A DNA stretch of 64,000 bases. It comes from Phoronis australis (taxonomy: Eukaryota; Phoronida; Phoronidae). Made by a program: the position numbers and the translations under genes. Shown here piece by piece: positions 35,201-45,556 of this stretch. The DNA lies in contig NMRA01000051.1 of NCBI GenBank assembly GCA_002633005.1, forward strand, positions 749,273-813,272, given 5' to 3'. The notes beneath the pieces are model-generated. The model was not told the DNA's origin. It did not search any database and saw only the letters and a list, made by a program, of their open reading frames with translations. Positions within the stretch are counted from its first letter, which is position 1. Each line of letters starts with the position of its first letter.

Positions 35201-37650
35201 CTGTTAAATGCACTATCTTGATTTGCAGGTTGCCCTAATCTTTACATGTTAGAAACTGTTGACTCTTCGAAGCTGGCTGCTGCTGTGAACTCTAATTTGC
35301 AGCAGAACCGACCGGATGAGAGGTTAAAGGTCATGGTTCAAGTGAACACGAGTGGTGAAGAACGTAATGATAATTTTAAGATTTTGTTAGCCAGTGACAG
35401 GGGGTGGAAACCAACTCTTGCTACACTTTAGACTGCGCAAAAAGTCTTGCCACACACGAAAACTCTTACCACGGTACATGAATTCTTGCCATGCTCAGGC
35501 ACTCTTTTCATAGACTGAGATTTCATAACAAGAGTTTTCATGGTGTGTGTGTGTTAGGCATGCACATTGTAGTAAGATTTGGTTTCCGCTCCTTGAGTCA
35601 GAACTAGCATTTTACATCACAAGACGTGTGGATAGGAATTTGACCTTGTATTTGACCTTGTATCTACAAGACATGAACATGATTGCTCCGGGTTTTATAC
35701 CTCACCAGGATCAACAATCGTGACGGAAAACAAGAAATGCTTTAATAAGTTGAAACTTGACTTTTTTCTGAACTTAAATCAGTTCTTCCAACAGACACAG
35801 AAACGAAGCAAAGAAACAACATATCCATTCTTGATGGCCTAACCATGTGGTGCATGTACAACTCAAGGTCATTTAGAAATGTTGCGAGGTTATGCTACTC
35901 AACTTCATTTTAAATTTCAGCAAAAGCAAGAATGTGTTTGCATCTAGTGATCTCCTTGCCATATTCATTATTCTGTATTCTTTCAGAGAAGAGTGGTTGC
36001 ATGCCCAGTGAAGCTAAAGATCTTGTTGCTTTCATAACTAAAGAATGTCCTCGTCTGCAGTTCGTGGGCCTCATGACAATTGGGGCATATGGCTACGACA
36101 TAAGCCAAGGACCTAATCCGGATTTTAAGGTACACGAATGATGCACAGTTAATCTTGTATTTTACAAACGGGACTTACCCGTATTTAAACATTGCATTTA
36201 TATCCGAAATTATGTGTTGTAATTTTAGAAGCATGTTTAGATCAAGTGTTTAACACATAAGCGTATGTGCCTAAGCCTCACCAGGAGGTACATAATAGTG
36301 ATTTCTTGCATACTCGTCTATCTTAAGGTTATGTAGTTGTACCTTATCGAAAAGTCTGTATTTACCCAAATATCTACTAACAGTATATTTTAACGCCAAT
36401 AAAAGTATACATCTTCAAAAAGTAGAAACCCTAGTATAGAATTTTTTTTTTTTTGACTTTTTATCAATCTATTGGGTCACATGACCATGTCTTTTTAGTA
36501 AAATTTTGAAAAAAAGAAGTTACAACAATATCAAAAGAAAAGTGTCGACAACTCCCGAAATGTTATTGAAGATGAAATCTCAAAAACTATGCTACAATTT
36601 TCTAAACTGTCATTTCATTTTCATGTTATGCAGCTTCTGAGATTTTTTTGAAAATTACAATAGACCCTCACACAAACGTAGAACGTTTTAAAAACCATCT
36701 CTAACAGCATTTTGAAAACAATGCTTGAAGCATAGTATCTGAAAGTTGAGTCATCTCTGATGTATGGTGTTCAGAAATTGGCCAAATTTGGACTTTTTCC
36801 AGAATCTTAATGTAACCTTAAATATGGCGTTTTTACCCAATAAGAAAACATTGTCAAGTGGACATCATTTTGTGATGAACAAGCTTGGCCCTAGTACATG
36901 CATATTTGTTAGTGACAAATTATTGCAGTCAACTAATTTCACCAAAACTGTTATTAGCATTGTGAAGACTTTTGTAGGTTATTAAGGAATTCGTCAGATG
37001 TGTTTGGTTTCTTACTAGAAGAGTTTATACCTGACGTGAAGGAAAATACGTAATTGTTGTTGTTTTTCAGTGTTTATCCGATTGCCGTGACAGGCTATGC
37101 AAAGATCTGGGACTTGATAAAAATGATGTGGAACTGAGTATGGGCATGTCAACTGACTACGAAAATGCAGTAAGTAATTAGGCAATACTGGGTATGACAA
37201 TTCATTCAATAAAAATTTCATACAACAGAGGACAAAATTGTGGCTGCCTACTGGCGTCTCACATTGTGTAGAAAAGTGGGACACGTTGTGTAATGTAAGA
37301 TACCCAGATTAAAGTGAAAACTAGTGAGATGATGGCAATATCCAGCTAAGGCTCGTCTTGCCCAAGTCAAATGTGCCAGAAATTAGCCTTACAGAGCGTG
37401 GTCCTGGTGTTTAAGTCCATTAAAGTTATAGATCATTAATATGGCTATAAACCTGACTTCCGTCACAAAAAATATTTGATTTAGATCACATTTAGTGGAA
37501 TGTAACTCGAATAACTAAACTTGGTTCACTTTTCTCTTCTAGATTGAGGTGGGCAGCACCAATGTTAGAGTGGGCAGTACGATATTTGGGGCGCGGCAGT
37601 ACCCTAACAAGAAGATGGAATCGTGTGAAGACGCTCAAGGACATAGTTGA
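29258..37650 (+). CDS. PLPBP: Pyridoxal phosphate homeostasis protein (PROSC/YggS family), 266 aa
   Basis: Eight exons: 29258-29353, 30048-30155, 31562-31597, 33796-33871, 35229-35363, 35987-36129, 37071-37169 and 37543-37650 (TGA). All borders are GT..AG and phases run 0,0,0,1,1,0,0 without a break. Key blocks are [13 protein letters not shown] (the Lys that forms the Schiff base with PLP), [59 protein letters not shown] and the phosphate-binding end [13 protein letters not shown]. The family binds PLP without catalysing a known reaction and buffers free PLP in cytosol and mitochondria. Length fits the human protein (275 aa). Exon 5 uses donor GAAC|gtaatg, which keeps the family spacing. The start could also be the ATG at 29270 or 29276, both in better Kozak context. 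Confidence 0.95.
29354..30047 (+). other. PLPBP intron 1, mostly degenerate tandem repeat
   Basis: From about 29515 to 29990 roughly 65-bp units recur in diverged form, each with CATTTAAA, a GTGGTCATA-like word and GACAAAA(A/C)TGT. An N and a run of C sit at 29924-29933. Confidence 0.5.
30232..30290 (-). repeat. tRNA-derived SINE-like fragment
   Basis: The minus strand reads TTGCCCAGTGGTTTGGAC and then, about 35 bases on, CCGGGTTCAACCC. These fit pol III box A and box B at tRNA-like spacing. There is no convincing acceptor stem, so it is a tRNA-derived repeat rather than a tRNA gene. Confidence 0.45.
31165..31340 (+). repeat. Dispersed repeat, family D (copy 1)
   Basis: It shares, in order, CTTCCCCGTCATGGCGGCTG, TGGTCTTCTGTC, ACTGAGAATGAA, GTGACTAAGCCATTCTG and GCAGCCATTTTTG with the reverse complement of about 56035-56215. 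Confidence 0.6.
31791..33433. mobile_element. DNA transposon with CAGGGCTCAACA terminal inverted repeats
   Basis: Left end CAGGGCTCAACATTAAC, right end GTTAGTGTTGAGCCCTG. Next to both ends are clusters of the word CTTGCCCG / CGGGCAAG (four on the left, six on the right), which look like transposase-binding subterminal repeats. No clear transposase was recognised. A 115-codon minus-strand frame (32818-33165) with a [15 protein letters not shown] segment is the only candidate and has no family assignment. The family A MITE at 31985-32251 inserted later. Confidence 0.75.
31985..32251. mobile_element. MITE, family A (copy 2), nested
   Basis: Left CAGCGGCGGATTTAGG, right GGATCCGCCCCTG, with a perfect 5-bp duplicated target GTTGC on both sides. 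It sits inside the element 31791-33433. Confidence 0.8.
33872..35228 (+). other. PLPBP intron 4
   Basis: A two-unit short repeat (ACTGG(C/T)CCCAGgTATAGGGTAGAGAA type) lies at about 34175-34228. Otherwise AT-rich, no feature. Confidence 0.55.
35364..35986 (+). other. PLPBP intron 5
   Basis: Nothing recognised apart from short CTCTTACCA/TCTTGCCA-like repeats at 35435-35505. Confidence 0.5.
36130..37070 (+). other. PLPBP intron 6
   Basis: Most of 36400-36680 is a minus-strand copy of dispersed repeat family E. No exon was seen. Confidence 0.5.
36400..36680 (-). repeat. Dispersed repeat, family E (copy on minus strand)
   Basis: The minus strand contains ACATGGTCATGTGACCCAAT followed by GATTGATAA. 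This corresponds to ACATGGTCACGTGATCCTAT and TGATAACAGATTGG at 62218-62255. The copies are diverged. Confidence 0.45.
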
Positions 37651-37730
37651 TGAATTGTCGAGTTACACCTTAAGTTAGTAATGTTGCAATATCTTGTATA
37701 TCTTTCAACACATATAGAATGTATTTATGT

Positions 37731-37736
37731 AATAAA
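37731..37736 (+). promoter_or_regulatory. PLPBP polyadenylation signal
   Basis: AATAAA lies 81 bases after the PLPBP stop codon and is followed by a T-rich stretch. Confidence 0.7.
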
Positions 37737-39836
37737 AATGTGATTTTTTTGGTATTAGGAGTTACCTCATGTTTTAATTGCACCAGAAGAATTGTTTCCC
37801 TCATTGTGTATACACTTAATGCATATAGAATAATGAACAATTAGTGTTTTTTAAAAGGTGGACAATACATTATATAATAATTACCTTATATTTTATATGT
37901 ATTGTCAACATAAACTTTATATTGATAACATTATACTCCACACTAGTACATATCAAAACTTGAATGAGTTATAAATGAAGAAACACGGAAGTGCTGAGCA
38001 TTGTTTTGAGTGTACACTGAAAACTTACACGTGGGATTTAATGGGACTAAGAGATTTCATCCAAACTGGGCGAAATTTGACATGTCAGCAGGGCCGAGTG
38101 CAACACCTTTGACTCGGTTAATAATGCTCTAGTGTTCAGTAGTCATTTTCAGAACCTGCTAATAAATAAATAGTAAATATCTTGTGCATATATTTTCATG
38201 GTGTGCATCTCATGCTGCAAACTTCCCATAAAAACAAGACGAGGATCGGTTTGGAGAAATCTAGTGACCTGGTTATCTTACAGGTTCTGTCCACATTCCA
38301 GTCTCTAAGGGGCCAGTCATCAATAGACTCTATTCAGTAGATCACATATAGTGAGGGTAATTACCCTTTCTGATCAGATCATATCGAAATGGGCTTGAAA
38401 GCGTCCAGACTATTATTCCATATTCTTTTTTGAGACATAAAAACCGATGGAAACCATGAAATATTATTGGAGTAAAAATTGGACAATGTGGGTTCTTGAA
38501 GTTTCAAAAGTGGTCAAGTAATGGTAATTTTGTCAACAAAAACTCAAGCCTTGAGCTATTCATTGGAAAGTGGTTTTCAGCATGGCTTATCAGCTAATTA
38601 GCATTACTAACCAACCATAGAAGCTGGGACTGAAAGAATGTGGATAAAACTGGTAGTGTAGAAGGAATTTCCTTTATAGGGCATGTTCTCAACATGTGAT
38701 GCTGGTCATCAGTTCAATCCATCCAGATTATCCTCTAGGGCATCATTAAGGAGAATCAAGACTTCACGTGCACTGCTGTGGTTAGTTGTCTTTGATAAAC
38801 TTTAGTTTATGTTCGGGACATTTTGGAAGACTCAAAGGTAAAAATGAGGGAATGTGTTGATTCAGAACGACCTGCATATTTTGAGTTGTGGACAAAAATA
38901 AGACCTTAAATAAGAACTCTGACTTACACATTGAGCTTTATTAAAGAATCAATGCAAAGCAACTGTGCCACGTAAGTTTGTCCGAGCTGAGTGAAACTCT
39001 GACTTCTAAAGGCACATCTGACTTACGACTACAGGACAAAGGAAAATCTTTATAAATAGACAAAAATCACTTGGTGTGCAAAGTTGCTACAAACACGCCT
39101 TTAGTTACAAAATCAACTTGCCATCCTGAATCTAGTCCCAACTTATTCCTCATTCAGATTCAAGGTGACTTCTGGACATATGTACAACTGACAGTTTGGC
39201 AGTGTTTGAGACCAAGCTCAACAGGTTGGCTTAACCGGCTGGTCAAGATTCTGTACGAGTTTCAAGCACTTAAAATGTTGAGGCACCGGTTCTTTCTGGG
39301 CTCAGAAATTGTATCTTACACCAGTACTTAGCCAAGGAACCAAGAGGGATTAGATCTGTGATGGTAAGAGGCCTAACTCGAAGTTCTGTTTCTCAAAACA
39401 GGCGTCAGTTTCATAGATACAATATACTGTCTCCCAAAAATGCAAGATGACTCAAGTCTTCAAGATATCATGACCATGCATTACAAACAAAACGCATGAT
39501 CACACTAGATTATTGTGTCTACAGAACTCAACCAAGTTTATTGGAAAGACTGACAAAAAACTAGGTATCCTTGAAAATGTTCCGACAGTGTGTGTAATCT
39601 GGACTGGTCCAGACTACAGACAACCTTCTAGTAAATTTTAATGAACTCCTTGAATAATTCACAAAATAGCAAGTTTGCAAATTACAATACATAGTCAAAT
39701 ATATTTACAACATTTGAAGCTACGGCAATGTAATGAATCCTGTTCATAAAAGTACACACTGGAGACCATTGTTTCTATGGTAACAACTGGTGGTTACACT
39801 GGCACATACAAGTGGAACTATAAGTTTAAAATGTTA

Positions 39837-40408
39837 GGGCTGTTCCAGCAAAATCTGTGTGGGAGGGGGGGAAGGCAACTGAAATAAAAATTTATGGGTG
39901 GTTGCGTTTGACTTAAATTCAAAATGGCTGGTGGTCGTACTTCAAAAAAATTAAAATTTACAGGTCGTTGTTGTTTCATTGGGCCATAAATGTTTGATGG
40001 TGGGTAATTTTAGTAAATTTTAAAAACAATCTGCACAGAATCAAAAACTGAAACAAAAATGCAACTTGCAAAGAGCTCCGACTTTTTCACTACCTCCGAT
40101 CTCCTCATCGGCATGCCCATAACACCATTTAACCACAGGTGCTCGAATTTCTCGATGGCTAATAACCATATATAAGAAACATATGTTTTCTTAGTAATTA
40201 ATGACGTTAGTGGTGATGGAGGAACAGATAAACTCAAGCGCCTGTGCAGTCAACCACAAGAACAAAAAAAAATTACAGGTGGTTGCATTTCAAACTTATA
40301 AAAAATTACGGGTGGTAGGCTGAAGAAATAAATGAAAAATATGGGTGGTGGGTGCGAAAAAAAGGTGCCTTCCCCCCCCCTCCCATACAGATTTTACTGG
40401 AACAGCCC
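39837..40408. mobile_element. PIF/Harbinger-like MITE, 572 bp
   Basis: Terminal inverted repeats GGGCTGTTCCAG (left) and CTGGAACAGCCC (right) extend imperfectly for about 40 bases through a G-run / C-run. The duplicated target is TTA on both sides (39834-39836 and 40409-40411). A 3-bp TWA-type target and GGGC ends fit PIF/Harbinger by family knowledge. Internal GGTGGTTG-type words recur on both arms. No transposase. Confidence 0.8.
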
Positions 40409-40569
40409 TTACCGTCTTTAGATACTTTTTAAAAAAATTATCTCATGACGACAATTTCACTGTCATTACTTAGATTATTGCCGAGGCATTTATTTACATA
40501 ATGAGTAATCAATAATTACTAAACATTAACTACATTTGCTGATGAAAAGGCATTCATTTGCTAACAGTC

Positions 40570-40790
40570 TCGATCGAGGCACTTTCGAGAACTATGCAAT
40601 ATGAGTGATTGACCCCGGCTTGCTCTGTACTCTGTATGGATGCCTTTCCTTCATGAACACTTTTGAGAACTGCGATATGCGACTGACCCCTAGTGTGTGA
40701 ATATCTTTAAGAACTGCGATATGCGACTGACCCCTAGTTTGTGAATATCTTTAAGAACTGCAATATGTGATAGTCCCTAATATGTATAGT
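40570..40790. repeat. 44-bp tandem repeat, about 4 units
   Basis: Units carry GAGAACTGCGATATGCGACT and GACCCCTAGT(G/T)TGTGAATAT. The two middle units are nearly identical and the outer two diverged. Confidence 0.75.
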
Positions 40791-42399
40791 CCACTTTTCT
40801 TTGAGTACAATTAAGTTTACCCTGGTGATAAGTTTGCGGCAATTTTGGAATTGATCAGCCACATACTGTTGCCCACTATACCATAGCATTGGTTTGTAAA
40901 CTCTGCAGTATTCACAGTGAATCTTCATTTCATTGATTATGATCCACAAACTGCAAGATGTTCCAGTTCCAATGTGATGAGTATTGTGTCAGATAACAGG
41001 TATTTACAATGTGTGCCACTTGTAACTTGCAGCATCTCTTGTTTCATTCTACAATAAGATCTGCCACGAGTGAAGCAATTCCCAAGTCTTTGTTCATGTC
41101 AAAAGATGTCACCACTTGACAAGAGCCAGAAAGCTAGTTACTGGTGTGCAAAAGGAGTTTCTAGGAGGCAAATTTCAATCTGAGCAAGGGGTTAAGGAAA
41201 ATCAAATTTACCAGGTGATAATGAGAAAGTTGACCGCTGACTGGAATTCTAGCAGTAGAAACAGTTGGATACGTTTATAAATTAGACGATATTTTTGAAA
41301 CATGTTTCGTGAACTGTGTTTAAAATCATGAAATGTCAGTGATTACTTTCTCTTACGATCAAATAACATTTACAGAACAATCTCAAGGAGTGGAAATAAT
41401 TCCATGAGAGCACCTCTAAGTTCCAACTGTGATTCTCTAACTCATTCCCCACCAGTAGACAACATACTGGCGGTACAATCCCCAGAACCACACCCTGAAC
41501 ACAAACAAGCACACACAAAAATGATCCATACCCAGACACTAAACAAGGGTCTCGGGGACAAGAATCCGCAGCTGCAATATAGAGGAGCCAACCACGCAAT
41601 CAGATTCCCAAGACTCGAGATTGATTATTATAACATGGATCATTTTCAGCGCAGGCATGAAGCTGAAGAATGCGAGTCTAATGACTTGTGCCGCGAGTTT
41701 GGTGTCCGCTGTTCATAGGACTGGAGTTTAGGCGCGACCATTAATAGAATTAATAGGCATAGTTATGGTATCGTTTCCACTTTTGACTTTGTGAGGCAAA
41801 CAAACAAATTGAAATGAAGTTCAATTTCATGTTTTCGTCAACTGCAGCAGTACAAGCATCTTTAACCTTGGGCAACTGTAGACAAAGTCTTGTTAACAGT
41901 ACAGAAATGTGATAACACCAAAAAATGAATATAGCGTACTACAACTAACACTCGAATGTTAAATAAAACATGATCATACAGTCATCATACACAAAATGCA
42001 GCATAAAATAAAGAGAATTTGTATGTCAATCGGATTTCATAAAAACAGATCAAGAATTATGCAATTACAAAATGGCAATTTCCTTTCACTCCACGCGTTA
42101 AATGAATGCTTTTAGTGTCAAGGCCACTACTTTAAACCCAATTCCAGCAATACTGTGGTACCCGTCATGTCAACTCAGTTGTGTTACTGACGGCCTGGTG
42201 ATGTGGTTTGTGCATCAACATCAGGCCCAGTGCAATCATGACCCAGAGTCACCTGGTGGTGTAATTTCAAAATCCTTATTTCTCAGCAATGTATTCCGAG
42301 ATTTAATTTTAAACTACAGTCTGCAGAAAATCACCGAGACAATTCTAGGTTTTAATTGTGGACAAGTAAAAGATTTTTTTATTGTTAAAGTAGTTCTGA

Positions 42400-44607
42400 T
42401 TAAGCAAAGGATACAACTCTCAGTCCCCTTTCCGAAGGATCGACGAGCGAGATCCCCCGCGGATTATACACGTTCTTGTTCTGTTCTTCAATGTAGCGAG
42501 CGATTTTCTCAAGATTCTGAAAAAGGCAATTTTTTTGTAAATTAAAAACTCAAATGCTAAAACATGTGCCTCATAAACATTCATGTTGGAAAAAACATTC
42601 AGAGGATGGATTCATAAAAACTTTGGGCAGACCTTTCCGTGCAGTGGGTCGAGTCCTTAAACACAGTATCCACGGACCAAATGCCGTGACAGGACAAAAA
42701 CATGGCTGGAAGGAACTCAAAATCCAACAGCCAGAATCTATAAACATTTGACTGAAAACTACACCCTGATGTAATCCCAGCAAATTTTCCATAACATTTA
42801 GTTACATGTACCTATTCAAGCTACTAGGTATTTCCCCAGCCTGATTTTCAGGGGCAATCCACTGAATAACCGTCGAGTAAATCAAATACAGGAGAGCAGT
42901 AAAACCTCACAAGTTAAGGCTACCATATAGCGAGCTTGCAACTGAAATTTTCCTATTTAATTTTTTTCGCAAGAAACAAGGTGCCCGCATTTTGAGAACC
43001 AGATTTCTCCACTGAATAAAGAGTGTCAAACTGGTTCTCAAAATGTGGGCACGCTATATCCGACTATTGCTGAAACAAGTAGCATCAAATGAATGCTTTT
43101 CACTCTTAAGTTCTATTACCTGAGCTAACATTTTGTTTCAAGACACACTGGACATTCATGTCAGAGGTTTTTAAAATTATAAAGACAAATATGGCAATTA
43201 CTATCTGATAAATTGTTGAGATTTTACCATAGTTCTTAAGGACTTGCAAGTCGTCAACATTCAGAGGAGTTCATGAAAGAGCTAAGTGAATGCTTGTTGT
43301 CAAATGACAGACACCTGTGATTTACTGCCATCGTTGTGGTGCCACCTATTGGTGATTAGGACAACTAGTTAATTAAGAGTAACTGCCCTGTTGAAACTCG
43401 AAATCATGTGATACATTCTAGACCAAAGTACCCACAATGAACATCATCATTTGCCACATTATAAAAGTGCCACTTTCTAAATCTAGATTGGCTGCAAAGA
43501 AGAACAAAAACCCAGAAATCTGAGACCTTTTCATAGTGCGTGTTGATGCACAGATACAGCATGTATGCTGTGACACAGGCCATACAACTCTCGCAATACG
43601 TTCGGCCACCCAGACTTTCAGCAGCAGCGAAGTGGCTATTAATTGTAGTTATCGTGGTTGCAAATGTGTTTGCATCTATCTGTAAAACATATCACACAGT
43701 ACACATTAGAAAATGCCAATAAACTACAGTCAGATTATAAATCCGTATACTTGAACATTTGGTTCACACAACCATGCACTGAATGACAGGCATGAATTAA
43801 ATGAGCAGGGTGTTCATAGTCCCTGGCCCAGTGCCCTCTGTCTATGCCAATACCTTCCACTTAAAGTTGCTGGATCTGAGTTTGCGAATAGATCGTTAAA
43901 ATTCAAATTACACTGATTTTTTTATAATACATCGAAGCGAATCATGTCCTTTGATACGGATACAAAAAAAATCCCTGAAGTCGCATGTCCTTATATATTC
44001 TAACAATATTCAAGAAAAAATCACTTGCTGTCCCCAGAAAAATAGCAAACTTTATCAATCAAATGCCAATGACATGAACATGTATGGGAAAAAATAAAAA
44101 CTCATAAAAACTTCTCTAACTTCTTAAGGCAAACCCTCAGATGTACCATGAGAATTGAGTAGTCTAATCCTGCACGCATCTTGACGAGAGACTTTTTGTC
44201 TAATTTCAATTCCAACCAATCCAAAACCAATCAATTTAATATGTAAACTTAAAGTGGTTTCATGGCGACTAAGTAAGTGAAAGTTTCTTTTCGGTTTACA
44301 CCATGTAGTAATAAAATGTTCTCAACGTTTCAAAGCTCGTGCTAGGTTCTTCACTCCTAACATAAACTAAAACGAGTTTTGAAACGTTGAGAACAATTTA
44401 TTACTACATGGAGTAAACCAAAAAGAAACTTTCACTCAATCAAATATGGTAAAAAAGTAAGAATTCAGTAAATTTAATTTGCCACACCTTCCCCTCTAGT
44501 TCAGCTGGCAGCTGTGTTGGGAACTTGACACCCATTCCGTCGGAGAAATCTCGGTGTAGGAACACTTTGGCACAACTTGACACGGACATCCTCTGTAAGT
44601 CTTTCAT
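42400..44607 (-). CDS. GOLGA7: Golgin A7 (GCP16), palmitoyltransferase cofactor, 129 aa
   Basis: Minus-strand exons are 44488-44607 (ATG 44605-44607), 43527-43679 and 42400-42516 (TAA 42400-42402), all phase 0 with GT..AG borders. Matching blocks are KVFLHRDFSDG, FPTQLPAELE, AESLGGRTYCESCMACVTAY, CINTHYEK and LEKIARYIEEQNKNVYNPRG, then SERGLRV. The two Cys of SCMAC correspond to the palmitoylated pair (C69/C72) in human GOLGA7. The protein partners ZDHHC9 in Ras palmitoylation and sits at the Golgi. The N-terminus MKDLQR resembles GOLGA7B more than GOLGA7. An acceptor at 44620-44622 means a 5' UTR exon lies further upstream. The end (VVSFA-stop) is shorter than the human IEITIYEDR tail: either a true lineage difference or a missed last exon with donor GTT|gtatcc. 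Confidence 0.9.
42517..43526 (-). other. GOLGA7 intron 2
   Basis: It includes a foldback repeat (42930-43065). Nothing else was seen. Confidence 0.6.
42930..43065. repeat. Inverted repeat / foldback element
   Basis: TGCCCGCATTTTGAGAACCAG (about 42983-43003) is repeated inverted as CTGGTTCTCAAAATGTGGGCA (about 43033-43053), with ATATAGCG..CGCTATAT outside it. Confidence 0.7.
43680..44487 (-). other. GOLGA7 intron 1
   Basis: It contains the long hairpin element 44277-44435. Confidence 0.6.
44277..44435. mobile_element. Foldback element with about 65-bp arms
   Basis: The left arm (GTGAAAGTTTCTTTTCGGTT, then TGTTCTCAACGTTTCAAA) is mirrored on the right as TTTGAAACGTTGAGAACA and AAGAAACTTTCAC. 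The loop is about 30 bp. The arms have few mismatches, so it is young or kept alike. Confidence 0.8.
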
Positions 44608-45556
44608 GTGTATTACTCCCTGGAAACAACAACATTCAACCTTACATTACAAAAAGGGCAACTGAGCTTGCAAGAATGAGTACCTACATAGTACTAGTAT
44701 GTGGGAAAATGAACTCACCCATTGTTGGATTATCCACTCAGCTAAGCTTTGGCTCAGAGGTTACCAACAAAGAAACGAAAGTTGCGTCACATCGAAGGTG
44801 TGAAAATTGTGGTTACCAGGGAGTGGAGCTCAAGAATGAGGAGAGGAGATATACAATTATTGGGAGACTGGGATGCATCACTGGAGAAGACTGAATAACT
44901 AAAATCAAAAGGCAACTAAATTTTTCATAGCTTAGGGGCCCCCAGAGACTTTAATCCGGCATGGTACTTGTGTGAGATTCAGTATTAAATCATTTGACAA
45001 TGACACAGTAGCTGAGTGCATTTCCAGCTAGCTCTGCTGCAGGTGGTAGTAAACTTGTCAAGCAGTAGCATGGCGCAAGGGGGACATGGCCCCATCCACT
45101 CACTTCATTGAAGTTTTTCAGTGCGCGCCTAAGCTTGAACAACTTGAACATTTTTCAACAAACAAGTACTACTTATAGTGCACAAGAGAGCGCCCGAGTC
45201 AGAGGATAAAGGCTTAAAGCGAGTTACCGATTTTAGGAACTGAACGAGGGACTGCTAGAACAAAAAGTTTGATAACAGGAGTATTTTGTCAAGTTGGAAG
45301 AAATTAAAAACATCGACGGCCTCCTAAGGTATCCCTCTATGTGCAAAAGGAACTTTTATAACAACGTGACTTTGATTTTTAATCAGTGTGAGGCATGAAG
45401 TGACAAAAGGAGTTCTGCCGTCTGTAGTTTAACTAGAGATGGTGGTCACTGTCTACTACGTACCAAATATGTAAAAACCACAAAAAGATCTCTTGCCACA
45501 CGTCGTGGAGTACGTGGTCGTGAGTCGAGGGGGTCGTGGGTCNTTCCTGTGGAAAA
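44608..45556. promoter_or_regulatory. Head-to-head intergenic region, GOLGA7 / SUCLG1
   Basis: 949 bp separate the GOLGA7 start codon (minus) from the SUCLG1 start codon (plus). Repeats of GTCGTGG/GTCGTGAG lie just before the SUCLG1 start (45505-45541). The GOLGA7 5' UTR exon must start here or further right. No TATA box was seen. Confidence 0.45.

Larger units (their letters stand above)
37737..42399. other. Intergenic, no convincing gene
   Basis: No domain-bearing frame was seen. The stretch contains a Harbinger-type MITE (39837-40408) and a 44-bp tandem repeat (about 40570-40790). Confidence 0.6.
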
